From: Lysobacter sp. yr284
GTDB taxonomy: Bacteria > Pseudomonadota > Gammaproteobacteria > Xanthomonadales > Xanthomonadaceae
Direction of reading: 5' to 3'
NCBI RefSeq assembly: GCF_900107375.1
Contig: NZ_FNPT01000011.1
Coordinates: 62,001 to 126,000 of the forward strand
DNA length: 64,000 nt
The notes under the pieces are model-generated. The model had not been told where the DNA came from and did not search any database. It saw nothing but the letters and a program-made list of their open reading frames with translations. Every line of letters begins with the position of its first letter. Position 1 is the stretch's first letter. Positions 36,509 to 46,107 of this stretch are shown here, piece after piece. The position numbers and the translations under genes are program-made.

Positions 36509-36546
36509 GCTTGCGGGCTATGCGGAAGAGGCGGGGCGGCGCCGGA

Positions 36547-36777
36547 TCAGCGCTGGTTGCGCTCGTCGTTGCGCGCGGACGTCGTGCTGTCGCTGCTGTT
36601 GCGGGTTTCGTCCTTGAGCTGGCCGGGCTGCTTGTCGTCTTCGTCGGCCATGCCCTTCTTGAAGCCCTTCACCGCATCGCCGAGGTCCTTGCCCACGCTG
36701 CCCAGGCGCTTGGTCCCGAACACCAGCAGAACAATCACAAGGACGATGATCCAATGACCGATGCCCCAGGCGCCCAT
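36547..36777 (-). CDS. tatA: Sec-independent translocase subunit TatA
   Basis: 76-residue pore-forming component of the twin-arginine translocase. [20 protein letters not shown] helix, hinge [20 protein letters not shown] with the FG-K motif and amphipathic helix, then a charged tail. First gene of tatABC-RDD. Confidence 0.96.
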   Translation of the reverse strand: MGAWGIGHWIIVLVIVLLVFGTKRLGSVGKDLGDAVKGFKKGMADEDDKQPGQLKDETRNSSDSTTSARNDERNQR

Positions 36778-36965
36778 GACGATGCTCGCTACTCAATGAT
36801 GAAGGGGCAAGGATACCGCAACCGTCCTTAAGCCGATGTGGCAGAAGTCCTGCTGCGCCACCGGCCGGAACCGGCAAGGTGCGGCGCACGCGCGTGCGCC
36901 GGCGAATGCGCCGGGGCCGCGACGGCGGCCCGCGCGCCAAGCGGGCGGACGCCGCCCGCACGGCG

Positions 36966-36991
36966 CGGTTTCCCGCCTGAATCGGGAAACC
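36966..36991. other. Intergenic hairpin after the SYLF gene
   Basis: CGGTTTCCCG, loop CCTGAAT, CGGGAAACCG: a perfect 10-bp stem 20 bases past the stop of the minus-strand SYLF gene. No T-run follows, so a terminator or transcript-end stabiliser role is only a suggestion. Confidence 0.45.
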
Positions 36992-37009
36992 GGCCTGCCG
37001 CGGGGCCGC

Positions 37010-37942
37010 TCAGGGCAGCGGCTCGACCTTGGCCGGGTTGGGCTGCGCCGGGACGTTCTCGAACGGCGCCGGCTGGCCCTGCACCGGCTGCGGTTGCGCC
37101 GGCTGGGCCGGCGCCAGGCGCTGGTAGGCCGGCGCCTGCTGCGGCTGCCCCGGCGCGGCGGCCGGCGGGGCCACGGTCACGCCGGGCGCGGGATAGACCG
37201 TGGTGCCCAGCTCCGGGCGCTGGTCCTCGGCCACGCGCTTGGCCCGCGCGGTCGCGCTGGCCTCTTCCAGGCGATCGCGGAAATCGACCACGGCACTGGA
37301 CGGCGGGCCGCTGGCGCGGCCTTCGAAGATCATCCGCGGGGTGTTGCCGGCGCCGTAGGCGGCCTGGTTGGCGTCGTCGTCGATCGACAGCACCGCGCCG
37401 TCGAGGGCGATGCCGGCGAACAGGCCGCGCGCGCGCGACCACGACCAGATCTCGGCCTTGAGCTGGCCGTCGGTGGCCGCCGCGGCGGTGCGCCCGACCG
37501 GGCCGGCGGCGACGCTGGCGTCGCCGCCGAGGGTCAGCTTGCCGTTGACGATCGAATCCAGGCCGCGCGCGCCGCGGAACACGAGCACGATGTCGGAGGA
37601 CTGCACGCCGGCCTGGAAGCCGACGCTGCCGCCGGTGAGCTTGATGAAGCTGGGGTTGGACCAAGTGCCGTCGGGGTTCTTCACCGACACCAGGCCGTGG
37701 CCGCGGCGGCCGCCGAACACCAGGCCGACCTTGAGCGTGTCGGGCACCACGACGATGGCGCGGGCCTCGTCGAACAGCTTGTCGGGAATCGCCGATTCGG
37801 GAATCTGCTGGATGTCGCCGAGCACGCGCACCGCGTCGCGGGCGCGCTTGTCCTCATCGGGACCGGCCACGGCGGCGGTGGCGGACAGGCCCAGGCTCAG
37901 GGCCAGGCTCAGACTCAGGAGGCGGGACTGCGGACGGGACAT
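37010..37942 (-). CDS. SYLF (Ysc84-like) domain protein, exported
   Basis: 310-residue protein with signal peptide 1-26 (LLSLSLALSLGLSATAAVAG). Residues about 45-225 form a SYLF lipid-binding domain: AIPDKLFDEARAIVVVPDTL, GLVFGGRRGHGLVSVKNPDG, FIKLTGGSVGFQAGVQSSDI, VAAGPVGRTAAAATD and LFAGIALDGAVLSIDDDANQ. The last 60 residues are Pro/Gln/Ala-rich. Eukaryotic SYLF domains bind phosphoinositides; bacterial exported ones are of unknown function. The ATG at 37942 gives the signal peptide. Confidence 0.88.
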   Translation of the reverse strand: MSRPQSRLLSLSLALSLGLSATAAVAGPDEDKRARDAVRVLGDIQQIPESAIPDKLFDEARAIVVVPDTLKVGLVFGGRRGHGLVSVKNPDGTWSNPSFIKLTGGSVGFQAGVQSSDIVLVFRGARGLDSIVNGKLTLGGDASVAAGPVGRTAAAATDGQLKAEIWSWSRARGLFAGIALDGAVLSIDDDANQAAYGAGNTPRMIFEGRASGPPSSAVVDFRDRLEEASATARAKRVAEDQRPELGTTVYPAPGVTVAPPAAAPGQPQQAPAYQRLAPAQPAQPQPVQGQPAPFENVPAQPNPAKVEPLP

Positions 37943-38403
37943 GGACGGCTCCGGCGGTGTGGTGCGAGCGATTCGCGGATGAAGGACGCCTGCGCGGGCG
38001 ACCGGACGTACAGACCGCGGCGGCGGCGATCGGTTCAAGCTAGTGCGGCGGCGATGAATCGCCACCGAACTGGCGCTGTACGGGCGGCCGCGCGCGAGCG
38101 CGCGATGGCGGCATTGTAGGCCGCGGCGGCGCGATCACGCGCCGATCCGCGTGGCCTCGGGGAAAATCCCCGGTTTCTGCCCGTGCGAACCCGACGACGG
38201 CGAGTTGCGCCGCGACGATCTGTCGCGCGACTGCGGCGCGAGCCGCGCCCGGCGGCCGCGACGGTGCGATTTCTGCGAGCGTTGCCAAGATTTCGCGGCC
38301 GCTCGGACCGCGCCGACGCCGGACCGCCAAGCCGTCCATCGACACCGTCGATGCCGGCGATCCGAACAAACGATGCCCCTCGCCCGCGCATGGATGTCAT
38401 CCT
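37943..38403. other. Intergenic region, SYLF gene / hemH
   Basis: 461 bases between divergently transcribed genes. Only arginine-rich shadow frames cross it; I see no RNA gene and no convincing promoter pair. A short ATG frame just before hemH (38389) is out of frame with it. Confidence 0.5.
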
Positions 38404-39402
38404 ATGCCCATGCCCGCTACCGCAAGCACCGACGCTCCCGCCGCCGACACCGCCGTGGTGCTGGTCAACCTCGGCACGCCCGACGCCGCCAACACCGCGG
38501 CCGTGCGCCGCTTCCTGTCCGAATTCCTGCACGACCGCCGCGTGGTCGACATGAGCCGCTGGCTGTGGTGCCCGCTGCTGCATTTCGCGATCCTGCCGCT
38601 GCGCAGCGGCAAGGTCGCGCACAAATACGCCAGCGTCTGGCTGCCGGAGGGCTCGCCGCTGGCGGTGCACACCCGGCGCCTGACCGAAGCGCTGCAGCGC
38701 GAGCTGCCGCAACTGCGCGTGCTGCACGCGATGCGCTACGGCCAGCCGTCGTGGCGCAAGACCCTGCAGCAACTGCGCGAGCAAGGCGTGAAGCGGGTGC
38801 TGGCGCTGCCGCTGTATCCGCAATATTCGACCACCACCACCGCCTCGGTCGGCGACGTGCTCGATGCGGCGCAGGGCCTGGACAAGCGCCTGGTCCACGA
38901 TTACCACGCCGATCCGGACTGGGTCGCCGCGGTGGCCGAGTCGGTCCGCCGCCACCGCGCCGCCAACGGCCCCGGCGAGCACCTGCTGTTTTCCTTCCAC
39001 GGCCTGCCGCAGCGGCTGGCCGCCGCCGGCGACCCGTATCCGCGCCAGTGCGAGGCCAGCGCGCGCGCGATCGCGCAGGCGCTGGGCCTGGCCGAGGACG
39101 CCTGGACGCTGAGCTATCAATCGCGCTTCGGCCGCGAGCGCTGGCTGGAGCCGGCCACCGTCGACACCCTGGCGGCGCTGGCCGCGCGCGGGGTGCGCCA
39201 GGTCGACGTGGTCGCGCCGGGCTTCGCGGTGGACTGCCTGGAGACGCTGGAAGAAGTGGCGATGATGCTGGCCGAGGATTTCGCCGCGCGCGGCGGCACG
39301 CTGCGCTACGTGCCCTGCCTCAACGAGTCGCCGGCGCATGCGCAGGCGCTGGCCGGGATCGTGCGGCGCGAGTTGGCCGAGTGGGTGGCGTCCGGCAGGT
39401 GA
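38404..39402 (+). CDS. hemH: Ferrochelatase
   Basis: 332-residue enzyme inserting ferrous iron into protoporphyrin IX, the last step of protoheme synthesis. [14 protein letters not shown] at the N-terminus, [14 protein letters not shown] (135-148), catalytic His199 in SFHGLPQR and Glu280 in DCLETLEE with the GFAVDCLET segment. No C-terminal iron-sulfur cysteines, as in most gammaproteobacteria. Single gene followed by a 360-base gap. Confidence 0.97.
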   Translation: MPMPATASTDAPAADTAVVLVNLGTPDAANTAAVRRFLSEFLHDRRVVDMSRWLWCPLLHFAILPLRSGKVAHKYASVWLPEGSPLAVHTRRLTEALQRELPQLRVLHAMRYGQPSWRKTLQQLREQGVKRVLALPLYPQYSTTTTASVGDVLDAAQGLDKRLVHDYHADPDWVAAVAESVRRHRAANGPGEHLLFSFHGLPQRLAAAGDPYPRQCEASARAIAQALGLAEDAWTLSYQSRFGRERWLEPATVDTLAALAARGVRQVDVVAPGFAVDCLETLEEVAMMLAEDFAARGGTLRYVPCLNESPAHAQALAGIVRRELAEWVASGR

Positions 39403-39762
39403 GCCGGTCGAGCGGGCTTCGGCCGCTGCCGAGCCGTTCGATTCGAACCGAATCGGCCGCTGCCGCAACCGGCGGCCTCGACGCCGGTCGATCCGAACCG
39501 GCCGGCTCGATGCCGGCCCGACGCCGCGCGGCAGCGCCGACCGGGACTGCGCACGCCGGCACGTTCCGCGGCCGCGGCCGGTGCGCGCTGTCACCGGCGC
39601 GTGTTCTCATGAGCGCCGTCGGCGCCCGCTGGTGAGCCTGCTCTAACCGGGGCTGCTTTAATCGAATCGATCCGGCCAAGCTCGGCCGGACCGACGCTCC
39701 ACGCCCCCGATTTTTCGCTCAAGCGCCCGCGTCCGGGCGCCGTTCCGCTACAGGATGCCGCG
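39403..39762. other. Intergenic region with clustered small palindromes
   Basis: No supported gene. From 39417 to 39515 it contains direct copies of CGGCCGCTGCCG (near 39420 and 39449) around the perfect dyad GATTCGAACCGAATC, and a second related dyad CCGGTCGATCCGAACCGG. These could form nested hairpins after hemH; they do not match REP families A-C. Confidence 0.5.
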
Positions 39763-40629
39763 ATGGCCGCACCGCAGGAATTCGTCGTCGATACCGTGTT
39801 CGGCCGCCTCGCCGGCTTGCGCAACGGCCGCAGCCACGCGCCCAAGCTGCTGGCGCTGCACGGCTGGCTCGACAATGCCGCCAGCTACGCGCCGATGGCG
39901 CCGTGGCTCGACGGCTACGACCTGGTCGCGCCGGACCTGCCCGGCCACGGCGCCAGCGCGCACCTGCCGGCGGCCGCCGAATACACCCTCATCGCCGGCG
40001 CGCGCGCCGCGCTGGCGGTGGCCGACGCGCTGGGTTGGGAGCGCTTCCACCTGCTCGGCCATTCGCTCGGCGGCGCCACCGCCAGCGTGCTCGCCGCGGC
40101 GGTGCCGCAACGCGTGGACAAGCTGCTGCTGATCGAGGCGCTGGGCTCGCTGTCCGAACCCGAGGAACGCGTCGGCACCCGCCTGCGCGAGGCCTTCGCC
40201 GGCATGGCCGCGGCCGGCGCCAAGCAGTTGCGCGTGTTCGACGACATCGCCACCGCGATCAAGGCGCGGATGATGGCCAACGACCTCAGCGAACCGGCGG
40301 CGCGGTTGCTGGTCGAGCGCGGCGTCGCCCCGGTGCGCGGCGATTCCGGCGCGGCCGGCTTCGTCTGGCGCAGCGACCCGCGCCTGACCCTCACCAGCGC
40401 GCAACGCATGAGCGAAGGCCAGATGCGTTCGCTGATCCGCGCGATCGACAGCCCGACCTGCATGATCTGGGCCGACCCCGCGCAGAGTTACATGCCCGAC
40501 GCGCTGCGGCGCGAGCGCGCGGGCCTGCTGCGCAACGGCGAGTTGCACACGCGCGCGGGCACGCATCACCTGCACATGGAACAGCCGGCGGTGGTCGGCG
40601 AACTGTTCCGCGGCTTCCTCGCCGGCTGA
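39763..40629 (+). CDS. Alpha/beta hydrolase
   Basis: 288-residue alpha/beta-fold hydrolase. Oxyanion-hole segment LALHGWLDNAASY (30-42), nucleophile elbow GHSLGG with Ser101, and catalytic-His region GTHHLHMEQP (266-275). PDLPGHGAS is also typical. Resembles the MhpC-like/serine hydrolase group; substrate not predictable. Monocistronic by position. Confidence 0.88.
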   Translation: MAAPQEFVVDTVFGRLAGLRNGRSHAPKLLALHGWLDNAASYAPMAPWLDGYDLVAPDLPGHGASAHLPAAAEYTLIAGARAALAVADALGWERFHLLGHSLGGATASVLAAAVPQRVDKLLLIEALGSLSEPEERVGTRLREAFAGMAAAGAKQLRVFDDIATAIKARMMANDLSEPAARLLVERGVAPVRGDSGAAGFVWRSDPRLTLTSAQRMSEGQMRSLIRAIDSPTCMIWADPAQSYMPDALRRERAGLLRNGELHTRAGTHHLHMEQPAVVGELFRGFLAG

Positions 40630-40761
40630 GCGGCGCGCCGCGGTCGCGACGCCGGCCAGCGCAGGCCGGCTTGCCCGCATCGGGTTGGCTGGTTCGAGCC
40701 GCGCAAACCGTGGGCGAATCGGCAGGCCGCGAACGCCGCCGTCCGAATCGCTGCGCCCACG

Positions 40762-41556
40762 TCAATCCTCGGCGGCGATCAGCTTGCGCAAGCGCGCCTT
40801 GAGCGCGCGGCCGCAGTCGCGGAAGTATTCGCGCTGCAGCCGCCAATCCGGGCAGCGCCGCTCGACCTCGCGCCAGAACGCGCGCGAGTGGTCGGCGTGG
40901 ATCAGGTGGCACAGCTCGTGCACCAGCACGTATTCGAACGCGGCCGGCGGCGCCAGCACCAGCGACAGGTCCAGCGACAGCGCGCCGTCCGGCGCCAGCG
41001 AACCCCACTGCGAGGACATCACCCGGTAACGCAGCCGCGTCGGCGCCCGCGGCAGTTCCGGCAGGTACTTGGGCAGCCAGCGGCCGACGTCGGCGCGGGC
41101 CTGGCCTTCGTAGAAGTCGCGCAGCGCGCGCTGCAGCGACTTCAGCGCGACGGCCTGCGGCGCGGCGATGTCGATGGCGTCCTCGCCCGGCTGGATGCGC
41201 AGGTAGCGCGCTTCTTGCCAGCGCAGCGGCACCTCCCCGCCGCGCAGCGGCAGGGTGTCGGTGGCGTGCGGCCGCAGGCCCGGCGCGTCGGTGCCGGCGC
41301 GGGCGATCTGCGCCAGCAGCCAGTCGCCGTGCTCGATCACGAAACGCTGCCCGGCGATCTCGCTGGCGCGCAGCGGCAGGGTCAGGCGCGGGCCGCGCTC
41401 GTCGACGCTGAGCTTGATCCGGCGCGCGCGCGGGTCGCGCACGCGCAGCACTTCGACGCGTTGGCCGTTGGCCAGGACGATGGCGACGGTCTCGCGCGAG
41501 ATCGTGCGCGGCGCGGCCTGCGGGGTGCCGGTCAGCAGGCGCAGAAGGCTCGTCAT
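40762..41556 (-). CDS. YgjP-like M48-type metallopeptidase family protein
   Basis: 264-residue protein of the YgjP/DUF45 group. Zinc site VHELCHLIHADHSRAFW contains HELCH (213-217) with further histidines at 220 and 223; SSQWGSLAPDGALSLDLSLV precedes it as in the family. Members are predicted zinc peptidases related to SprT/WLM; E. coli YgjP has also been described as acting on UTP. Biological role uncertain. Confidence 0.85.
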   Translation of the reverse strand: MTSLLRLLTGTPQAAPRTISRETVAIVLANGQRVEVLRVRDPRARRIKLSVDERGPRLTLPLRASEIAGQRFVIEHGDWLLAQIARAGTDAPGLRPHATDTLPLRGGEVPLRWQEARYLRIQPGEDAIDIAAPQAVALKSLQRALRDFYEGQARADVGRWLPKYLPELPRAPTRLRYRVMSSQWGSLAPDGALSLDLSLVLAPPAAFEYVLVHELCHLIHADHSRAFWREVERRCPDWRLQREYFRDCGRALKARLRKLIAAED

Positions 41557-41660
41557 GGGTGGGGGACCGCCATGGGCGAAGCATAGCGCGATGGCGCGAG
41601 GCTTAGGCGACGGCTCGCGGGCTCGGGCGGTGCGATGGGTTTGGCCGTGGTTGCGGTGTC

Positions 41661-41743
41661 GCGGTCGCGGCTTGCGCCGCTCCTACAGGGAGCAGCCGAG
41701 GCCGGCGTCTCGCCCTGTAGGAGCGGCGCGAGCCGCGACCGCG
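41661..41743. repeat. REP-like palindromic pair, family C
   Basis: GCGGTCGCGGCTTGCGCCGC then TCCTACAGGG, and inverted CCCTGTAGGAGCGGCGCGAG then CCGCGACCGCG; 20-base spacer. Best-preserved family C pair in the window, downstream of rdgC. Confidence 0.88.
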
Positions 41744-41782
41744 TTGGCGCAGGTCGCGGGGCAACCGCGACCCGCGCCGAAC

Positions 41783-42694
41783 TCAGGCCTCGACCTTCGA
41801 CAGCTTCAACGCTTTTTCCATCACCACGAACAGGCGCTTGACCTCCGCGCTCATCAGCGCGAAGCGCGCGTCCAGCTCGGCGCGCAGGCCGTCGCCGTCG
41901 CTGTGTTCGAGCTGGTCCACCGCGCCGTCGAGCAGCTTGAACTTGCGCACGATCAGGTCTTCGCCGATCACGAACGAGACGTGGTCGTCCAGGCTCAGCG
42001 CCAGGCGGGTGACCTGCTTGCCGGTTTCCAGGTGCTTGGCGATCTCGTCGCTCTCCAGCTCCTGGCGCTGGCACTTGACCACCGCGCCCTGGTCGACCGG
42101 GTCGCGCAACTCGCACTCGTCGCCGAGCATGATCCCGTCCGGCAGCGGTTCGCCGGCGACCCAGCCGGTCAGGATCGAACGCGGCGCGATTTCGGCGTTC
42201 AGCGGCAGCGCCGGGAAGCTGCCGACCGCGCGGCGGATTTCGCTGATGACGTTCTCGGCGCTCTTGCGGCTGGAGCTGTCGACGATCACCAGCCCGTGTT
42301 CAAGGTCAATGATCGCGTCGGTGCGGCTGGGCTTGATGAAGGCGCGCGGCATCAAGTCGGTGATCAGTTCGTCCTTGAGCCGCTTGCGGGTGCGGCCGCC
42401 GGGCTTGCGCCCTTCCTTCTGCTCGATCTCGGCCAGCTTCTTGGCCAGCATGTCGTTGACGACCGCGCCGGGCAGCAGGCGGTCTTCGCCGCCGACGGTC
42501 AGCCAGATCGCGCTGCCGATGCGGTTGCTGATGGCCGCTTCTTCATCGGCGCGCCCGAACGGCGAGATGAACCCGCGCGAGGACAGCTCCAACGGGCCGA
42601 CCGGCTTGAGCCGGCATTCCTCCAAACCCTTGTCGAGTTCGGTCAGGTCGTGGGTGGTGGGGAAGCGGAAGAACGTAAGGTTGCGAAAGAACAT
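41783..42694 (-). CDS. rdgC: Recombination-associated protein RdgC
   Basis: 303-residue DNA-binding ring protein that can limit RecA filament formation. Start MFFRNLTFFRFP and segments GFISPFGRADEEA, RLLPGAVVNDMLAKKLAEIE, ELITDLMPRAFIKPSRTDAI and SILTGWVAGEPLPDGIMLGD are characteristic; length equals E. coli RdgC (303). Confidence 0.97.
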   Translation of the reverse strand: MFFRNLTFFRFPTTHDLTELDKGLEECRLKPVGPLELSSRGFISPFGRADEEAAISNRIGSAIWLTVGGEDRLLPGAVVNDMLAKKLAEIEQKEGRKPGGRTRKRLKDELITDLMPRAFIKPSRTDAIIDLEHGLVIVDSSSRKSAENVISEIRRAVGSFPALPLNAEIAPRSILTGWVAGEPLPDGIMLGDECELRDPVDQGAVVKCQRQELESDEIAKHLETGKQVTRLALSLDDHVSFVIGEDLIVRKFKLLDGAVDQLEHSDGDGLRAELDARFALMSAEVKRLFVVMEKALKLSKVEA

Positions 42695-42761
42695 TCAGAG
42701 GCCGGGAATAGGGAATGGGAAGTAGGGAATCGGCGTCGCGGATGCCGCGCCTGCCGCGTGC

Positions 42762-42847
42762 GGTCATTGCCGCGAAAGCGGCAATCCAGAGACCTCGTGC
42801 GTCCCCGCACGTAAAGCCCTGGGTTCCCGCTTTCGCGGGAACGACGG
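42762..42847. repeat. REP-like palindromic pair, family A variant
   Basis: GGTCATTGCCGCGAAAGCGG then CAATCCAGAG, about 30 bases, then CCCTGGGTTCCCGCTTTCGC then GGGAACGACGG. Arms match family A with AAAG/CTTT cores. Preceded at 42705-42732 by GGGAATAGGGAATGGGAA, a short intergenic motif like that at 5421. Confidence 0.8.
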
Positions 42848-42864
42848 GGTGATGCGATGGGGAA

Positions 42865-43767
42865 TCATCCGATCCGCGCGACCGGATCGTCGGAGCCGGC
42901 CTCGTCCAGCCACACCGGCGCCTTCGACGCCGCGCCGCCGGCCGGCCCCAGGCCGAGGAAATCGAACAGCTTGGGATCGCTGAGCTGCGACGGCCGGATG
43001 TCGCCGAGCGCGCGCGCGATGATCTCCAGCCGCCCGGGCGTCTCGCGTTCCCAGGCGTCCATCATCCGCTTGACCTGCTTGCGCTGCAGGTTCTCCTGCG
43101 AGCCGCACAGGTTGCACGGGATGATCGGGAACCGGCGCGCGGCCGCGTATTCGACGATGTCGTCCTCGCGCACGTAGGCCAGCGGCCGGATCACCACGTG
43201 GCGGCCATCGTCGGACAGCAGCTTGGGCGGCATGCCGCTGAGCTTGGCGTGGAAGAACAGGTTCAGGAAGAACGTGGCGACGAGGTCGTCGCGGTGGTGG
43301 CCGAGCGCGATCTTGGTGAAGCCCTGCTCGGCCGCGTAGGTGTACAGCGCGCCGCGACGCAGGCGCGAACACAGCGAGCACATGGTCTTGCCTTCCGGCA
43401 CGACCCGGGTGACCACCGAGTAAGTGTCCTGCTCGAGGACCTTGTACGCCACGCCGACCGAGTCCAGGTACTGCGGCAGCACGTGTTCGGGAAAGTCCGG
43501 CTGCTTCTGGTCGAGGTTGACCGCGACCAGCTCGAACTTCACCGGCGCCTTCTTCTGCAGTTGCAGCAGGATGTCGAGCAGGGTGTAGCTGTCCTTGCCG
43601 CCGGACAGGCAGACCATGACCTTGTCGCCATCCTCGATCATGCCGAAATCGGCGATGGCGCGGCCGACCTGGTGGCGCAGGCGCGCGCCCAGGCGTTCGA
43701 GGTCGGCGGGGACGGCGTCGGCGCGGGCGCGGCGGACGGGTTCGGCTAGGGGCAGGACGGTGCTCAT
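42865..43767 (-). CDS. ttcA: tRNA 2-thiocytidine(32) synthetase TtcA
   Basis: 300-residue PP-loop ATPase that thiolates cytidine 32 of some tRNAs with an iron-sulfur cluster. PP-loop SGGKDS (55-60); cysteine pairs C130-x2-C133 (MCSLCS) and C218-x2-C221 (CNLCGS); ALGHHRDD (154-161). Start [11 protein letters not shown] at 43767; an ATG 15 codons upstream is less likely. Confidence 0.96.
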   Translation of the reverse strand: MSTVLPLAEPVRRARADAVPADLERLGARLRHQVGRAIADFGMIEDGDKVMVCLSGGKDSYTLLDILLQLQKKAPVKFELVAVNLDQKQPDFPEHVLPQYLDSVGVAYKVLEQDTYSVVTRVVPEGKTMCSLCSRLRRGALYTYAAEQGFTKIALGHHRDDLVATFFLNLFFHAKLSGMPPKLLSDDGRHVVIRPLAYVREDDIVEYAAARRFPIIPCNLCGSQENLQRKQVKRMMDAWERETPGRLEIIARALGDIRPSQLSDPKLFDFLGLGPAGGAASKAPVWLDEAGSDDPVARIG

Positions 43768-43897
43768 CAGGCCGCCGATTCTACGCCAAGGGTCGGTGAA
43801 CACGGCCCGCACCGCGCCCAGGCCCGCCGCGCGCGGGTTTCAGCGCGAGGCGCGACGGGCGATGACGGCGGACACGGCGGCGGTTTAAGCTCAGGCC

Positions 43898-44107
43898 ATG
43901 ACCGTCAGCGCCGATGCCGCCGAAATCGCCCACCAGCTGGCCGACCTGCGCCTGGAGCATCGCGACCTGGATGCGGCCATCGACCGGCTCGGCCTGGACC
44001 CGCAGGCCGACGAGCTCACCGTCAAGCGGCTCAAGAAGCGCAAGCTGTGGCTCAAGGACTGCATCGCCCGGCTCGAAAGCGCGCTGATTCCCGACGAACC
44101 GGCCTGA
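43898..44107 (+). CDS. YdcH family (DUF465) small protein
   Basis: 69-residue all-helical cytoplasmic protein: LADLRLEHRDLDAAIDRLGL and ELTVKRLKKRKLWLKDCIARLE are the two helices of DUF465, the second being the most conserved. Function unknown. Confidence 0.85.
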   Translation: MTVSADAAEIAHQLADLRLEHRDLDAAIDRLGLDPQADELTVKRLKKRKLWLKDCIARLESALIPDEPA

Positions 44108-44216
44108 GCGCCGGCGGCGCGCGCATGGCAGCTGTCATGCGCGCCGGGTGACGTCCCCGGGTGCAGCCGGCCGCAGCCCCTGTGCTACGGTGCGCGCACT
44201 CGCAACGGGCCCCGGC

Positions 44217-44831
44217 ATGGCGAACAAGGACGAACTGATCGGCGCAGCGCGCAACCCGTGGTGGCAGGCCGCCGCGGCCGTCGCCGCGATCGCGCTGGCG
44301 GCGACCGTCGCCCTGGGCGGATTCAAGCCGGCCCCGAGCAAGACCAAGCCGCTGACGAAGTACGCGGCCGGCCAGCGCGCGCAGTCCGGGGCGATGGCGG
44401 TGACGCCGCTGCGCGCCTGGGTGGCGCGCTACCGTCCCGGCGGACGGATCGAGCCGAACCAGCTGTACCTGGTGCTGCAGGCCGACATCGAGAACCGTAC
44501 CGGGCGCAGCTTCGGCAGCTACGACTACCTGATCAAGGACCTGATCCTGGTCGGACCCACGCTGGAGGCGGTGAAGGCCGACCTGCCGCTGGCGGCGGAC
44601 GACCACACCATCGTGGGCGACCTGCACCCGCGCCTGAAACAGCGCGTGGACCTGGTGTGGAAGCTGCCGCCGGGCTATGCCTACGCGCCGACCCAGGCGT
44701 TCGGCCTGTTCGGCCGCGACTACAAGAGCAAGGCCTACCTCAACGACGCAGGCGGCTGGATGCAGGACAAGCCCAAGGCCAAGTTCGTGTTGCCCGTGCA
44801 GGACCTGCGCGACCGGCTGGTGGCGCCGTGA
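44217..44831 (+). CDS. Single-pass membrane protein, first of a coupled trio
   Basis: 204 residues: short cytoplasmic N-terminus (MANKDELIGAARNPWW), one membrane helix (about 17-36) and an external domain of about 165 residues that looks beta-rich (NQLYLVLQADIENRTGRSFG, RVDLVWKLPPGYAYAP). The stop overlaps the next start as GTGA. The layout recalls small ion-response/DUF4352-like domains but I cannot name the family. Start at 44217 puts the helix at the N-terminus; the frame is open 23 codons further up. Confidence 0.7.
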   Translation: MANKDELIGAARNPWWQAAAAVAAIALAATVALGGFKPAPSKTKPLTKYAAGQRAQSGAMAVTPLRAWVARYRPGGRIEPNQLYLVLQADIENRTGRSFGSYDYLIKDLILVGPTLEAVKADLPLAADDHTIVGDLHPRLKQRVDLVWKLPPGYAYAPTQAFGLFGRDYKSKAYLNDAGGWMQDKPKAKFVLPVQDLRDRLVAP

Positions 44832-45472
44832 GCGCGCCCTCGCCCGCCCCGGCGCCGCCGGCCCCCGCGCGCTGGCGCCTGCCGCGTTGGCGCTGGCGCG
44901 ACGCGCTGTGGATCGCGCTGGCGCTGGCGGCGGTGGTGGCGCTGCGCAACGGCCAGTCCAGCTACGAACAACGCGACGCGCCGCTGCTGCAACCGGCGCC
45001 GGCCGCGCGCGCGGCCGGGCGCAACTTCGCGGTCGAGGTCGGCAAGCTCAAGGTCGCCCAGGCCTACCTGCTCAAGGGCGACTTCAGCCATCCCGAAGAC
45101 CGCGTGTTGCGCAGCCCCGGCGTGTGGCTGTCGGTGCTGGCCAAGGTCGAGGCGCTCGAGCGCCCGGGTTACCTGACCGCGCAGATCCGCACCCGCGACG
45201 GGCTGGTGTATGTCGCCTCCAACAAGGAGCGGCCGAAACTCAAAGGCATCAACCTCAGCGAGCGCGAGCTGGCGCCGGGCCTGGCCGAGACCGGCGCCTG
45301 GTTCTTCGAACTGCCGCCGGACAAGCTCGAAGGCGCGCACCTGCAGTTCTACTGGGGCCTGCTGCTGCCCGAAGGCGGCGACAGCCTGGTCGATGTCGAC
45401 CTGAAACTGGACAAGGCCGCGGCCGGCAAGCTGCTCGCCGACGCCAAGCCGGTCCTGGACCTGCGCATGTGA
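44828..45472 (+). CDS. Single-pass membrane protein, second of a coupled trio
   Basis: 214 residues from GTG: Pro/Arg-rich cytoplasmic start, membrane helix about 25-41 (ALWIALALAAVVALR), external domain with GRNFAVEVGKLKVAQAYLL, YLTAQIRTRDGLVYVASNKE and HLQFYWGLLLPEGGDSLVDV. GTGA overlaps on both sides mean translation of all three genes is linked. Function unknown. Confidence 0.7.
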   Translation: MSAPSPAPAPPAPARWRLPRWRWRDALWIALALAAVVALRNGQSSYEQRDAPLLQPAPAARAAGRNFAVEVGKLKVAQAYLLKGDFSHPEDRVLRSPGVWLSVLAKVEALERPGYLTAQIRTRDGLVYVASNKERPKLKGINLSERELAPGLAETGAWFFELPPDKLEGAHLQFYWGLLLPEGGDSLVDVDLKLDKAAAGKLLADAKPVLDLRM

Positions 45473-46107
45473 GCGCCACGCCGATGACGAGCACCGACGA
45501 CACCGCCGCCGCTTCGACCGCCACGCCCGCGGCCGGCTGGTGGCGACGCAACGCCGGCTGGCTGGCCGGCACCGCCGTGCTCGGCGCGCTGGCCTTGTGG
45601 CTGCCGTACCGCGACGCGCTGCGGCAGTACCGCCTGTTCAACCCCAGCATCGCGGTGGCCGCGGACCGGCACGACTGGACCGCCTTCGCCGGCGCGCGCT
45701 GGAAGCTGGTCGCGGCCGAATCGGTGCCGGCGCGCGACCCGCGCCTGCGCGGCCCGCTGCGCAAGGACGCCGAGGTGATCCTGCTGCGCTATGAAGTGAT
45801 CCCCGACTCGGGCACCAAGACCGCCGATCTCGACACCTGCCGCGGCGCGATCGTCGACGCCCAGGGCCGGCGCTGGGAAACCGGCGGCGCCGCCCTGCCG
45901 CGCCTGTCCGGCCCGCGCCTGCCGGAAACCTGCGGCAGCGGCTACGACGACGCCTTCAAGCAGGTGCTGGCGGTGCCGGGCCGGCCGTTCGCGTTCCAGC
46001 ACGCCTTCGTGCTGCCGCGCGGGCAGCGCCTGGGCGAGTTGCGCGCGCGCATCGAGATGAAGAATTCGGAAAAAGTCGGCGGGCGTTATCTGGAGTTCGC
46101 GCTGTAG
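45469..46107 (+). CDS. Single-pass membrane protein, third of a coupled trio
   Basis: 212 residues from GTG 45469 (ATG 45484 possible): one helix at about 26-44 (NAGWLAGTAVLGALALWLPY) and an external domain with two cysteines (DTCRGAIV and ETCGSGYDD) that could form a disulfide; EVILLRYEVIPDSGTKTADL and AFQHAFVLPRGQRLGELRAR suggest beta strands. Same plan as its two upstream neighbours, so the trio may form one complex at the membrane. Function unknown. Confidence 0.7.
   Translation: MSATPMTSTDDTAAASTATPAAGWWRRNAGWLAGTAVLGALALWLPYRDALRQYRLFNPSIAVAADRHDWTAFAGARWKLVAAESVPARDPRLRGPLRKDAEVILLRYEVIPDSGTKTADLDTCRGAIVDAQGRRWETGGAALPRLSGPRLPETCGSGYDDAFKQVLAVPGRPFAFQHAFVLPRGQRLGELRARIEMKNSEKVGGRYLEFAL

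Noticed and set aside
38040-38403. Short Arg-rich frames upstream of hemH
   Set aside because: No signal or domain, overlap one another on both strands; treated as noncoding.
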